A stretch of DNA of 64,000 bases, taken from JANJTY01 sp038257155. GTDB taxonomy: Bacteria > Pseudomonadota > Gammaproteobacteria > Xanthomonadales > Xanthomonadaceae. Under the pieces are notes generated by a model. That model worked only from the letters and a program-made list of their open reading frames with translations, had not been told where the DNA came from and made no database searches. Shown in pieces: positions 8,496 through 17,624 of this stretch. Numbering within the stretch: position 1 is the first letter of the stretch; each line of letters opens with the position of its first letter. Position numbers and translations under genes: made by a program. The stretch spans positions 6,021-70,020 of the forward strand of contig JBBSJP010000021.1 of NCBI GenBank assembly GCA_038257155.1. Reading direction: 5' to 3'.

Positions 8496-9982
8496 TGCGC
8501 CAGTCCCAGGATCACTTCGTCGCCCTCGCCCAGTTCACCGCCCAGGATTTCCGTATGGGTCGCGTCAGACAGGCCCGCGCGCAGCGTCCTGGCGACCGCC
8601 TGGCCGCGCTCCAGCGTCCAGGCAGTAACGCGGCGCGCGCCGACAAATGTGGCAAGTTCAGTTTCAAACCGGGCCAACTGTTCTGCCGTCAGCGTGGCGC
8701 GAAAGCCGCCCAGCGATTCCTTCAGCATGCCCGCGACACGCTGCCGCATGGCTTCAGGGGAAGGCGCTGCGCGAACGCCGGCAGCCCCACCGGGCGCGCC
8801 CGCTGCGCCGCGTGAACCACGGCGCTGCGCCATGCGCTCACGCATGCCGGCCAGATCCTGCGCAAGGGCCGCCTGCTGGGTGGCTGACAACCCCAGCGGT
8901 TCGGCCAGCTTGGGCAGTTCGTCGGCCAGCCCGGCGAAGGGGCTGACGCGGGTCGACTCGACAGGCGCATCGGCGGGACGGAAGCGCAGCGCCGCATTCG
9001 GCAGGCGCAGGGCTTGCTCGCGACGATCGATCTCGATTTCGGCATTGGCCGTCATGCCGGGCAGCAGGCTAGTGTCTGCATTGTCGACACCCACAACTAC
9101 CGGGTAGGTGATCACGTTGGCCAGATTGGTGGCCGACAGCCGGATCTGATCGACCACGCCGCGAAACTCGCGACCCTGGAACGCATCGACCGTGAAGCGC
9201 ACGCTTTGGCCTTCGCGAATCTGACCGACATCGGTCTCGTCAATCGACAGGTCAATCTGCATCTGCTTGAGGTCTTCGGCGATCTGGAACAGCACCGGCG
9301 TCTGAAAGCTGGCTGCGACCGTCTGGCCGGGCTGCACGTTGCGCAGCAGCACCACGCCGTCGACCGGCGCGCGAATCACGGTGTAGGCGAGATCCAGTTC
9401 GGAGTTGGCCACCGCTGCCTCGCGCTGCTCGACCTGCGCTTCGGCCACCCTTATCGCTGCGTTGGCTGAGGCAATGCGAGCTCGAGCAGCATCGCGCTGG
9501 GCGAGCGAGGCATCGTAGTCGGTGCGCGAGATCAGGCCGCGTCCATAGACCGCGCTGAGACGTTCGAACTGCGCTTCGGCGTTCTTCAGATTGGCCTGAG
9601 CTTCGTCCAGGGACGCGCGTGCGGAGCTGAGATTGGCGCGCGCACTGGACAGATCGGCGCGCACCTGGGTGAGACGCGCCTCGAAGTTGGCCGGATCGAT
9701 GCGGGCGATCACCTGATCACGTTCGACCTGATCGTTGAAGTCGACTTCAACTGCGAGAATCTGGCCTGAGACCTGCGAGCCGATCTCCACCGTCGAGAGT
9801 GCGCGCAGGCTGCCCGTGGCCGAAATGGATACGCGCAGCTCGCCTCGCTCGATTTTTGCCGTGCGGTACTCCGGCGATGACTCGGTCGCGCCGAACTGGC
9901 GATAGCCGAACACGACAAGCACCACGGCGAGCGCGACAAAGGCAAGATTTCTGAGTCGAAACAGCGAGCGGGTTTTGGACAT
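8492..9982 (-). CDS. MacA-like periplasmic adaptor with CpxP/Spy-like insertion
   Basis: Membrane-fusion protein linking the permease and ATPase to an outer-membrane channel. An N-terminal anchor NLAFVALAVVLVVFGYRQF is followed by a lipoyl/barrel-sandwich half (SISATGSLRALSTVEIGSQ), a long alpha-helical hairpin rich in Ala/Arg/Glu, the second lipoyl half (VIRAPVDGVVLLRNVQPGQT) and beta-barrel domains. Near the C-terminus, at about 335-440, lies an extra helical stretch with two LTxxQ-like motifs (LSATQQAAL and LTAEQLARF), a pattern of CpxP/Spy periplasmic chaperones not present in classic MacA. The frame is open to ATG 10051 (23 more residues) but 9982 begins right before the membrane anchor; neither has a strong ribosome-binding site. 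Confidence 0.9.
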   Translation of the reverse strand: MSKTRSLFRLRNLAFVALAVVLVVFGYRQFGATESSPEYRTAKIERGELRVSISATGSLRALSTVEIGSQVSGQILAVEVDFNDQVERDQVIARIDPANFEARLTQVRADLSSARANLSSARASLDEAQANLKNAEAQFERLSAVYGRGLISRTDYDASLAQRDAARARIASANAAIRVAEAQVEQREAAVANSELDLAYTVIRAPVDGVVLLRNVQPGQTVAASFQTPVLFQIAEDLKQMQIDLSIDETDVGQIREGQSVRFTVDAFQGREFRGVVDQIRLSATNLANVITYPVVVGVDNADTSLLPGMTANAEIEIDRREQALRLPNAALRFRPADAPVESTRVSPFAGLADELPKLAEPLGLSATQQAALAQDLAGMRERMAQRRGSRGAAGAPGGAAGVRAAPSPEAMRQRVAGMLKESLGGFRATLTAEQLARFETELATFVGARRVTAWTLERGQAVARTLRAGLSDATHTEILGGELGEGDEVILGLAQ

Positions 9983-10104
9983 GCGATTAGCAGGTTCCAG
10001 TTCGTGGTGCATGGAGATTCGCGGGGTCGGTACAGCCAATCCATGCTTCAACGAGCGAGTGGCTGATTTCCGTTGTCGTTCTCTCTGCCAGGCTGAAGCC
10101 CGGT

Positions 10105-11409
10105 TCAGGCTCCGAGCGGCTGCGGCGCAGGAAAGCGGATGGTGGCGCGGGTGCCCCTGCCCTGCTCGCTTTCCAGCGTCACCGGCCAGGCGAACCGTTC
10201 CGACAGGCGTCTGACGATGGTCAGGCCAACGCCCTGACCACTGCGCTTGCCATCGCCGCCGCGAAAGAAGGGCTCGAAGGCGCGTGCCAGTTCTTCCGCG
10301 CTCATGCCGATACCGGTGTCTTCCACCACCACCCGGTCAGTATCGACCTGCACGGTGACGCTGCCCTGCTCGGTATAAAGGCATGCGTTGCGCAGCAGAT
10401 TCGAGAGGATCACCGCAAAAACGCGCGGCGAGCCATGCACTGAAAATCCGGTCACTGCTTCGACCCGCAGCTGTACGGGCTTGTCGACGCACAGGGTGCG
10501 CAGTTTGTCGACCTCCTCGGCAGCGACTTCCGCCACGTCGAAGTCCTCCTCTGGCAGCCCGGTATCGCCCTCGCGCGCCAGGATCAGGAAGGATTCGATC
10601 AATGCCTCCATGTCCAATGCAGCGCTCTTGATGCGCTTTACCGAGCGCTCGGCATAGGGTGCCAGTTCACCGTCCGCCGCCAGCAGGTCGCAGGCCATGC
10701 GAATGACGGTAAGCGGTGTACGCAACTCGTGGCTGGCATCGCGGGTGAAGTTGCGCTCGCGCTCCACGAAGCGTTCGATGCGCGAAGCGAAATCGTGCAA
10801 TGCCAGGGCGAGCACCTGGGTTTCGCCCTCCACATCAACCGGCAGGTTGTCCGGATCGATGGCGGAGATCGCCGGCCGTTTTGGATCCCACTGACGGACA
10901 ACATCAGCGAGCCAGATCACCGGGCTCACCGCACGCTTCGACACGCGATAGGTAAACCAGGCGATCACATAGATCACGATCAGCACCAACACCAACGGAA
11001 CTGCGCCAAAGAAGAAGGCCAGCGCGTTCACCTGGCTTTGTGCGAACACCAGGAACAAGCGGCCCTGCGGCTGCTGATCGACGAAAACCAGTGCGCCGCC
11101 GTCCATTTTTGCCAGAGCGTGATAGCCGGGGTGCAGATCGCGCAGGGCCTCGGGCAACGTGGCCTGCGTTTCGCCCGGCAATAGCATGTATGCCTGCATG
11201 TTGTAGGTGTCAGGCAGGCTGGCACCCGGCTCGGCGTCCCACCGCTTCCAGTAGTGCGCTGCCTCGTCCACCAGCGCCTGCTGGATCAACACGTCCTTGA
11301 GGATGGCCGATGCGCCGTAAACGCCCAGCACGGTCGCGAAGCTGATCGCCGCTACCTGCAGGATGAAGGCGATCCAGATTTTGCGGCGCAGGCCGGAGGC
11401 GGGTTGCAT
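10105..11409 (-). CDS. Sensor histidine kinase, likely regulator of the MacAB-like pump
   Basis: Two-component sensor of 434 residues from ATG 11409 (MQPASGLRRKIW). Membrane helix 1 is at about 12-36, a periplasmic sensor domain of about 100 residues follows, and helix 2 lies near 130-157 (FFGAVPLVLVLIVIYVIAWF). The dimerization motif RDASHELRTPLTVIRMA carries the phospho-His at about 227. The ATPase domain shows NLLRNACLYTEQ, VEDTGIGM and GQGVGLTIVRRL. The frame is open upstream to 11547, but those residues look non-coding and the membrane helix follows directly after the chosen start. It precedes the adaptor gene by 53 bp after its choice of frame and is downstream of the response regulator, so a five-gene unit is likely. 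Confidence 0.9.
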   Translation of the reverse strand: MQPASGLRRKIWIAFILQVAAISFATVLGVYGASAILKDVLIQQALVDEAAHYWKRWDAEPGASLPDTYNMQAYMLLPGETQATLPEALRDLHPGYHALAKMDGGALVFVDQQPQGRLFLVFAQSQVNALAFFFGAVPLVLVLIVIYVIAWFTYRVSKRAVSPVIWLADVVRQWDPKRPAISAIDPDNLPVDVEGETQVLALALHDFASRIERFVERERNFTRDASHELRTPLTVIRMACDLLAADGELAPYAERSVKRIKSAALDMEALIESFLILAREGDTGLPEEDFDVAEVAAEEVDKLRTLCVDKPVQLRVEAVTGFSVHGSPRVFAVILSNLLRNACLYTEQGSVTVQVDTDRVVVEDTGIGMSAEELARAFEPFFRGGDGKRSGQGVGLTIVRRLSERFAWPVTLESEQGRGTRATIRFPAPQPLGA

Positions 11410-11644
11410 AGGGTGGACCTGGTTGTATTGAAGTACTTTCGAGCTGAATGCGAGAAGCGAGATTCTTTGAATATCGAAAGCGTCGCACAATCGAATTGAG
11501 CCGGCGTGGTCTCCTTGGCGGGTCGAGATCCGATGCTCTCCACCCAAGGAGACGCTCCAAGTTTCATTCGTGGAGAGCCTGCTGTCCGTCTGTCGACCGA
11601 CCTGCTCTCGGACCGTGAACTCAGGCAGTGGTTCGGCATCAAGT

Positions 11645-11665
11645 CCCTCTCCCTACGGGAGAGGG
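11645..11665. repeat. Hairpin repeat of the CCCTCTCCC/GGGAGAGGG family, copy 1
   Basis: A 9-bp stem CCCTCTCCC / GGGAGAGGG with loop TAC, followed by GGTTGGGGAGAGGGG. The reverse complement of the same sequence recurs about 125 bp downstream. It lies in the 575-bp gap between the response regulator and the sensor kinase genes. Confidence 0.8.
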
Positions 11666-11779
11666 GTTGGGGAGAGGGGCGGACCGAGCGGAGGACAGAT
11701 CGCCAGTCCTAATTCTCGATCAGGTTGCAGACCCTTGCCGCCTGATTCGGGCTCCATCGACACCCGGCCCTCACCCCCA

Positions 11780-11802
11780 CCCCTCTCCCATGGGGAGAGG
11801 GG
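11780..11802. repeat. Hairpin repeat of the CCCTCTCCC/GGGAGAGGG family, copy 2 (inverted)
   Basis: A perfect 10-bp stem CCCCTCTCCC / GGGAGAGGGG with loop ATG, preceded by CCCTCACCCCCA; read on the minus strand it repeats the organisation of copy 1. The rest of the 11410-11983 gap shows no open frame with gene-like features. The pair could act as a partial terminator or RNA-processing site between regulator and kinase. Confidence 0.75.
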
Positions 11803-11983
11803 CTTCTAAATCGCGCAGGCCCGAGGTTCATGGTGCGTGAGCGGGTCTGTTGCAGGGCGGGTAGCAGACTCGCCATTAAACGGGTTTGTGGGAGCCCTTG
11901 AGATGTGAGCATCCGCTCATGACCCGCCCAACCAATATGTGTGCCTGCCGACGGGTCAAGCTTCAGGTGTGAGCGCCCCCGAA

Positions 11984-12712
11984 TCAACCCGCCTCGCGCA
12001 TCGCCGGTTCCGACTCCAGTTCCGCAAGGCGATAACCAGCGCTGTGGATGGTGTGCAGCAACTGGCGCTGGAAGGGCTTGTCGATCGATTTGCGCAGGTT
12101 GTAAAGGTGGCTGCGCAGGGTGTCGGAATCGGGCAGTGCGTCGCCCCAGATCTCGCGCTCGATGTCGCGCCGGCTGACCACACGCGGCGATTCGCGCATC
12201 AGGATGGTGAGCAGCTTCAGGCCGATTGGCGATACAGTCAGTTCGCGTCCAGTGCGGGTCACACGCAAGGTGGCCGTATCCAGCACCAGGTCGCCAACCT
12301 TCAACACTTCGGTGCTTACCTGGCGGCGGTCGCGGCGGATCAGGGCACGGATACGCGCTTCCAGTTCCTGGATTGCGAAGGGCTTGACCAGATAGTCGTC
12401 GCCACCGGCCTCAAGACCGCGGACCTTGTCGTCCAGCGTGTCGCGCGCGGTCAGCATCAGCACGGGCGTCGACACTTTGGCCTCGGCACGCAACCGGCGG
12501 CAGACTTCCAGGCCATCCATACGCGGCAGCATCAGATCCAGCACGATCACGTCGTAGCTGTTTTCACCCGCCAGGCGATAGCCATCGGCACCGTCGGCCG
12601 CGTAATCCACTCCGAAGCCGCGACGCTCCAGATACTCGCCGACCATCTCAGAAATATTGCGATTGTCCTCGATCAGCAGCACCAGACCAGCACTCTCTTC
12701 ACGCGACTTCAT
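11984..12712 (-). CDS. OmpR/PhoB-family response regulator
   Basis: Transcription regulator of 242 residues paired with the downstream sensor kinase. The receiver domain has the acidic pair E15-D16 (LLIEDN), the phospho-acceptor D59 (VIVLDLMLPRMDG), Thr/Ser in LMLTARDTLDDK and Lys in YLVKPF. A winged-helix domain occupies about 135-230 with LTVSPIGLKLLTILMRESPRVVSR and the recognition-helix region DTLRSHLYNLRKSID. GAGGAG lies 6 bases before ATG 12712. Direct and inverted TTCACA-type repeats upstream suggest that it controls its own transcription. Confidence 0.95.
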   Translation of the reverse strand: MKSREESAGLVLLIEDNRNISEMVGEYLERRGFGVDYAADGADGYRLAGENSYDVIVLDLMLPRMDGLEVCRRLRAEAKVSTPVLMLTARDTLDDKVRGLEAGGDDYLVKPFAIQELEARIRALIRRDRRQVSTEVLKVGDLVLDTATLRVTRTGRELTVSPIGLKLLTILMRESPRVVSRRDIEREIWGDALPDSDTLRSHLYNLRKSIDKPFQRQLLHTIHSAGYRLAELESEPAMREAG

Positions 12713-12733
12713 GGATCACTCCTCAGGGGTCAT

Positions 12734-12762
12734 TTCACCGATGTGAAGATCATCTGTGAAGA
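12734..12762 (-). promoter_or_regulatory. Putative operator: TCTTCACA direct repeats upstream of the response regulator
   Basis: On the minus strand TCTTCACA occurs twice (12755-12762 and 12742-12749) with 13 bp between copies, and the second copy overlaps the palindrome TTCACATCGGTGAA (12734-12747). Tandem half-sites of this kind are typical of OmpR-family binding sites. It lies 22-50 bp upstream of the regulator start. Confidence 0.4.
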
Positions 12763-12898
12763 GGTGTGATGTGGGCGTGAACTCATCCCGGTCAAGGATG
12801 AAGCATCCTGATCGGTATCGGGCATCCTACTGATTGACGTGCCGGTAACCGGCGCGGTCCTGTAGGGAACCAATCCGCGGTTTTCGCCATCCTCACCC

Positions 12899-12943
12899 CA
12901 GCTGGCTGACCCGCCCCGAAAGACTTCCAAGGCGGGCCAGCTG
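12899..12943 (-). terminator. Possible terminator hairpin after the minor-pilin operon
   Basis: Nested arms CAGCTGG (12899-12905) with CCAGCTG (12937-12943) and CCCGCC (12910-12915) with GGCGGG (12931-12936). It begins 5 bp beyond the stop codon of the PilV-like gene. No U-tract follows, so an intrinsic terminator is only possible, not certain. The rest of the 12713-12948 gap holds only the operator described separately. Confidence 0.45.
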
Positions 12944-12948
12944 ACGCA

Positions 12949-15213
12949 TCAGGGCGAGCAGGGATCGTTGGTAATGGCGCCGTTGCAACGCTGACTATCG
13001 TTGTTGCCGCTGGAGAAACTGCAGGTCGTGGCGCGGGTTGCCGCTTCTTCGGCAAAGGTCATGGTCAGGCTCGCCGCATCGGCGACCGAGGTAAAGCTGA
13101 CCCCGGTAGCTTCGGTCGCAAAACCGTTGTTGGTCGGGGCTCCCACCGTGCCACCAGTAACCGATTGCAGTGCGAAGTTGCGGCAAACCGGGAAATTGTT
13201 GTTGCAGGACACGCTGGCGGGGCTGCCGGCGCCGGAATTGGTACAGGTCAGCGAGTATTGAGCGGAATCGAGGAAATTGTAGTTCCGCACCGAAAGCGCG
13301 ATCGCACCACCGATGTTGGTCGTCGAACAGGAGTACGGATTCGGTCGCGATCCACCCGAAGTCGCGTGGTTACAGATGTTTCCTGAAACCGCGGGATCAA
13401 ACAGAATGGCCGGCAGGCGGTTTGCCGAAATGGACAGTGGATAGCCTGCGATCGTGATTCCGAAGGTGCCTGCCGTTCCACCGGGGCCGGGCCCACTGCT
13501 GCCGGTGATCAGGAACGGCTGCGCATCCCCCAGGACTACTTCATCGTTGATTTCGTTCAGGATCAATGCCACGCCCGCGTTGGAGTTCATGATCGACGCA
13601 GCGCCCTGCTGAGTGGTTCCAGCAGTTGCGGCGACAGACGCCACGCGGCCACGCACCGGATCAGTCGAGGTAAGGCTCTGGCGGAAGTCATTGTTGGTGA
13701 CGACGATCTGGTTGCCAACGGCTGGCGTCCAGTTGCTCAGCTCAGTCAGGTTGATCGAAGTAAAGGGAACGCGACGCAGCACGCAACCTTCCAGTGCCGA
13801 GCCCTGGCAATTGGTAAGCGTCTTGGCATTGTTGATCGAGGTGATCGCATCAGCTTCGAGGAAGTCGATGTACAGCCCGCGGCTGTGCAGCCACTTGAAG
13901 TCGCCACTTGCCTCGAGCTGAATCTGCAGCGGTTCGTTGATGTTGTACTGGATCTCGTAGCCGTCAACTGTCAAATCGGCGGGCAGGGTGTTGTAGCCCG
14001 TCCCGCTGACCATGCGGTCACCCAGGTAGCGCAGCACGAAGCTCTCATAATTGCCCGAGGCCGTCGTGCTGGGTGGCGGCAAATCACCATCATCGGCCGT
14101 TGCCAGCAGGTTGAAGTAGTCGTTGCTCATGTCAGCCGCGGTATGCACGATGCCGTCCACCCGGATCATGCGACAGGCTTCGGTGTAGGTACCCGTGTGA
14201 TTGTGCGATGCACGACGCGGGGAGAACTTCGGGCCAGAGAAACCGCTGTCGTGGTGATCGCGGCAGCAGGCTGTGCAGTGCGAACTCTGCGGAGGCGCAT
14301 TCCCACCGCCCGGGTTGTGCACGGCCGGCGGCGCAACGGTGGTCAATTCCGGCGCAACATAATGAGTTCCATTCCAGAACGTGGGACGGTAGCCGTTACC
14401 GGTACCGGTCGTCTTGTCACAGGTGCAACCAACCACGATGGTCTCGACCCGCGCCTGGACCTGCGCCAGGTCGGAGCTGATGCCCTGATAGGTGAGCACC
14501 TCGAAGCGGGTCTCGATCACGGCCTGGTTGTTGCCTTGACCGGCAACCTCCGGGCGCGGATTCGTGGCGGCGGTGTCGGTTCCGTCGCCAATCGCGATGG
14601 GAATGACGCCAGGAATATTCTCGGGATTGTTGATCAGCACGCGTGGCGACCGCGCCCCGACGCGGGTAACCGAGGTGGCGGGCAGGCCGCTGCCCGGGCT
14701 GACTGAGCTCAGGCTGTCGGTAACCCGTACGGTGCGGTTTCCGCCCTGCGCATCGGCCCAGGAAACGGCAACTTCAATACGCTTGAACTCCACGCCAGAC
14801 GCCCATTGCGGCGCTGCACCTGCAGCACCCATTGCCGGCAGGCTGCCATTGGCTGTGCTGGCAACCGCTACGAAGGCATCGGAAACCCGATCATAGGCGT
14901 AGCGCTGCACGGTGGTTCGACGGGTGTAGTCGACACCGCTGATCGTGCCACCCAGATCGGCCGTGGTTTCGGTGGTACCAGTGAGTCCATGGTAGTTGTC
15001 GCCAAAGGAGCGCATGCGCTCCAGGCGATCTTCTGCCAGCGACAGCGCACCGGCGCGGGCCTTGGCTTCCGCCGACGACCGCACCAGGCTGGCCTGCAGC
15101 GCACCCAGCGCCAGCAGGCCGACGGAAAGCACGACGACAGCGATCAGCACTTCGATCAGGCTGAAGCCTGCGCGACGGCGGTTGAAGAGAACGGGTGATG
15201 TGATGTGTGCCAT
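12949..15213 (-). CDS. pilV: Giant PilV-like minor pilin (prepilin with large C-terminal domain)
   Basis: Type IV prepilin-like protein of 754 residues, about four times the usual PilV length. The leader MAHITSPVLFNRRRAG ends in Gly16, followed by the class III signature FSLIEVLIAVVVLSVGLLAL with Glu5. The next 150 residues resemble PilV (AEDRLERMRSFGDNYHG). The remaining 550 residues are a novel-looking, Cys-rich region with pairs such as CTCDK near 250, CTACCRDHH near 310 and several Cys near the C-terminus, suggesting a disulfide- or metal-stabilised domain. GGAG lies 9 bases before the ATG. It is last in the fimT-pilW-pilX-pilV operon. A role at the pilus tip is inference. Confidence 0.8.
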   Translation of the reverse strand: MAHITSPVLFNRRRAGFSLIEVLIAVVVLSVGLLALGALQASLVRSSAEAKARAGALSLAEDRLERMRSFGDNYHGLTGTTETTADLGGTISGVDYTRRTTVQRYAYDRVSDAFVAVASTANGSLPAMGAAGAAPQWASGVEFKRIEVAVSWADAQGGNRTVRVTDSLSSVSPGSGLPATSVTRVGARSPRVLINNPENIPGVIPIAIGDGTDTAATNPRPEVAGQGNNQAVIETRFEVLTYQGISSDLAQVQARVETIVVGCTCDKTTGTGNGYRPTFWNGTHYVAPELTTVAPPAVHNPGGGNAPPQSSHCTACCRDHHDSGFSGPKFSPRRASHNHTGTYTEACRMIRVDGIVHTAADMSNDYFNLLATADDGDLPPPSTTASGNYESFVLRYLGDRMVSGTGYNTLPADLTVDGYEIQYNINEPLQIQLEASGDFKWLHSRGLYIDFLEADAITSINNAKTLTNCQGSALEGCVLRRVPFTSINLTELSNWTPAVGNQIVVTNNDFRQSLTSTDPVRGRVASVAATAGTTQQGAASIMNSNAGVALILNEINDEVVLGDAQPFLITGSSGPGPGGTAGTFGITIAGYPLSISANRLPAILFDPAVSGNICNHATSGGSRPNPYSCSTTNIGGAIALSVRNYNFLDSAQYSLTCTNSGAGSPASVSCNNNFPVCRNFALQSVTGGTVGAPTNNGFATEATGVSFTSVADAASLTMTFAEEAATRATTCSFSSGNNDSQRCNGAITNDPCSP

Positions 15214-15226
15214 GGCTCAAATCTCC

Positions 15227-16846
15227 TCAGAAGCCGCTGCGAGCGTCGAGCCAGCTGCCCGGCACGCGACCAAAACGGGTGAATGCGGGCGACGAGTTGA
15301 TCGCGTTGGCGATCTCTGCCGAAAACACGATGCTGGGGGTACCACCCATGTCGACCGTACCTTCCACGATGGCCATACCATAGATCTGTGGACTACCAGT
15401 CGCCTTGAGTTCGGCGGTGCTGTCGGAAGAACGCAGGTAGAGCATGCCGAAAATGATGCCGTTGGCGTTGAGCTGCAGGTCGCCTTCAATCACCAGCACC
15501 ACCGGCGCTTCAGGCGACCCGACCTGCCCACTGATTGAGCAGCCGCCTGTGTTGTTCCAGAACAGGCCGGTACTGCTGGCGCTCAAGCCAGTGCAATCCG
15601 GGATCTTCTCGGCACCCAGATCGTGCAATGCAATCTTGGCGCAGTCTCCACCGTACTCGGCAGGCCCTGTGCAGGTTGTGCTGACATTGGTCGCGCCTTC
15701 GGCAACGACGTCCGCATTGAAGATTACCTCGAACAGCGAGTCATCCAGCGGATCAGCCGGGTCATCCCAGGGCTCACGGGGGAAATAGGTGATGTCCGGC
15801 AATTCGCCTTCGCCACCATCGACATCGAGGATATCGATGCTTTCCCTGGTTTCGCTGCCCGAATGACCCGACAAACCGCCCGCACCCAGCCCCGGGCAGC
15901 CGCAGTCGTTGTTGAACGGGCAGTGGGTCAGCAGGTCGGTAATCGGCCGGCCCTCCAGAAACTCACCAACATGGCAGGTGATGACGCTACCAATGCCGCC
16001 ACCACCGACCGCGGGGCACAGCGGATCGACAGCGCCACTCGTCCCCGACTCGATATCGACGGGACAGGGCGACCAGATCGAAGCGGGAACACCCCAGCCG
16101 CCCGCATTGGGATTCGCAACCAGCTGCGCATTGCCAAGGCCCATCACCGTGCCGGACGCCACCAGGGGCACCGTGGCGGCCCCGCCGATCATGCGATAGG
16201 TGGCCAGGGTTTCCTTGACCTCGGCGGCCGCGGACTCACCGACGATCGCCGCGTTCGATACCAGGGTGACCGCGATGCGATTGTCTTCGTCTGCCGGTTC
16301 CAGGGCGCAGACCGGGTTGGCCGGGTCGCTCATGTCCATGCGGCACATGGTGGCGGAAACGTTGACCGTCATCGGCGTGGTCGCGTTGCCCAGTGACACC
16401 GCCGTCAACTGGGCGCCAGCCGGCATGATGGCCGCATAGTCAACATTGGTGCTGCCATTGAACTGATAGCGATACATGGCGGCACGACGGGTGGCATCAC
16501 GTTCTGCTTCACAGGGGTCTACCTGTCCGGTAGGCCCTGCAGTGGAGCACGGCACCCAGCGGAGCGAGGCGGCGACCAGCCAGCCGCCAGCATCTTCGTC
16601 CTCGTTGATGCGCGCGAGATTCGCCTTGAAAAACTCACCGGCAAGGTTCAGCCCCGCCTCGGCCGAGGCCTCTGCCAGCTTGGCACGGTTCTCGTTGGTG
16701 GTAGTGCGCTGGTCGAAAACGCCGACCGAAGTCGCAAACAGCACCACGATGGACAGGATGCCCAGCAGCAGCAGGGCCATGATCAGCGTGGTCAAACCGC
16801 GCTGTGCCCGCACTGGAGAGAATCGGCGATACCGTGTGGATTTCAT
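15227..16846 (-). CDS. pilX: Enlarged PilX-like minor pilin
   Basis: PilX-type pilus assembly protein of 539 residues from ATG 16846 (MKSTRYRRF). The N-terminal part AQRGLTTLIMALLLLGILSI has a prepilin-like cleavage Gly and a hydrophobic helix but no Glu5, as in PilX of Pseudomonas. The helix continues into RTTTNENRAKLAEASAEAGL. The usual length is about 170-200 residues; here a C-terminal region of about 340 residues follows, with Cys pairs (HCPFNNDCGCPGLG) and a C-terminal segment GLFWNNTGGCSISGQVGS then a beta-rich LVIEGDLQLNANGIIFGMLY. An alternative start at 16918 adds 24 residues without a leader character. It is 13 bp upstream of the PilV-like gene and 47 bp after pilW. Confidence 0.8.
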   Translation of the reverse strand: MKSTRYRRFSPVRAQRGLTTLIMALLLLGILSIVVLFATSVGVFDQRTTTNENRAKLAEASAEAGLNLAGEFFKANLARINEDEDAGGWLVAASLRWVPCSTAGPTGQVDPCEAERDATRRAAMYRYQFNGSTNVDYAAIMPAGAQLTAVSLGNATTPMTVNVSATMCRMDMSDPANPVCALEPADEDNRIAVTLVSNAAIVGESAAAEVKETLATYRMIGGAATVPLVASGTVMGLGNAQLVANPNAGGWGVPASIWSPCPVDIESGTSGAVDPLCPAVGGGGIGSVITCHVGEFLEGRPITDLLTHCPFNNDCGCPGLGAGGLSGHSGSETRESIDILDVDGGEGELPDITYFPREPWDDPADPLDDSLFEVIFNADVVAEGATNVSTTCTGPAEYGGDCAKIALHDLGAEKIPDCTGLSASSTGLFWNNTGGCSISGQVGSPEAPVVLVIEGDLQLNANGIIFGMLYLRSSDSTAELKATGSPQIYGMAIVEGTVDMGGTPSIVFSAEIANAINSSPAFTRFGRVPGSWLDARSGF

Positions 16847-16893
16847 GGCGTGGGTCTCGCAAGAAACTGAAAGGGTGTGTAGCGGGAAATGAC

Positions 16894-17622
16894 TCATGAG
16901 CCAGGCAACTGCGAACATTCGTCATCGTCCCCGCGGATGCAGTCGGCGCGCACCCGTACGCTGGCCTGCGCGGTTCGCACGAAATCGGCGGCGTCCCGGC
17001 CTACGCGCGGAACGCCGGTGATATCGACCAGGATGCGACGGACTACGGCTGTGCCTGCGGGCGCGGCTCCGGCACACGTGTGATTGGCGGCATTGTCGGC
17101 CCAGCAGAAACGCAGCGTGGTGACATCGGTGACAACAGGATCCGAAAGGTCCAGCCAACCGCCGTCCGCGCCGCAGGTTGGATCGGTGGCGCCACCAGGG
17201 TGGTACTGAATCCGCCCAACACCGTTGGCGACGAAACGGCGCAGGCCCTTGGTTTCGCCGTCGTCAAGCTGATTGGCTGTGCCGCCTTCCGCATCGTAGG
17301 CGAAGATGACGCACTGCTGGTCGCCACTGATGAATACCTGGTCGAGCGGTGATTCCAGCGTGGTGCCGCGCCCGACCCGCCCGATGGCGTCCTCGTTGTA
17401 GCCTGCGCGACGCAGCTCGCGGGTTACCAGGCCCATCACGGTGCGAAGTTCCTGTTGAAGGCGCGTGGCGCGCACGTTCTCCGAGTTGCTTTGCATCGAT
17501 GCCAGGGTAAAGGAGAGCACAGCGCCGACCACGATCAGGCCGGCAACCATGGCGACCATCATTTCGACCAGGCTGAAACCTGCTGAACTGCGGTGAGAAG
17601 CGAAGCTGAAAGGACGTTTCAT
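16894..17622 (-). CDS. pilW: Minor pilin PilW
   Basis: Type IV minor pilin of the PilW family, part of the priming or tip complex for pilus assembly. From ATG 17622 it is 242 residues, the normal size. The leader ends at SSAG, followed by FSLVEMMVAMVAGLIVVGAV with Glu5 of the mature protein. The downstream region LQQELRTVMGLVTRELRRAGYNEDA is strongly PilW-like. ATG 17631 is in frame 9 bp upstream, but GGAG is better spaced (10 bases) for 17622. The gene starts immediately after the fimT stop (17625), indicating coupled translation. Confidence 0.9.
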   Translation of the reverse strand: MKRPFSFASHRSSAGFSLVEMMVAMVAGLIVVGAVLSFTLASMQSNSENVRATRLQQELRTVMGLVTRELRRAGYNEDAIGRVGRGTTLESPLDQVFISGDQQCVIFAYDAEGGTANQLDDGETKGLRRFVANGVGRIQYHPGGATDPTCGADGGWLDLSDPVVTDVTTLRFCWADNAANHTCAGAAPAGTAVVRRILVDITGVPRVGRDAADFVRTAQASVRVRADCIRGDDDECSQLPGS

Positions 17623-17624
17623 GG

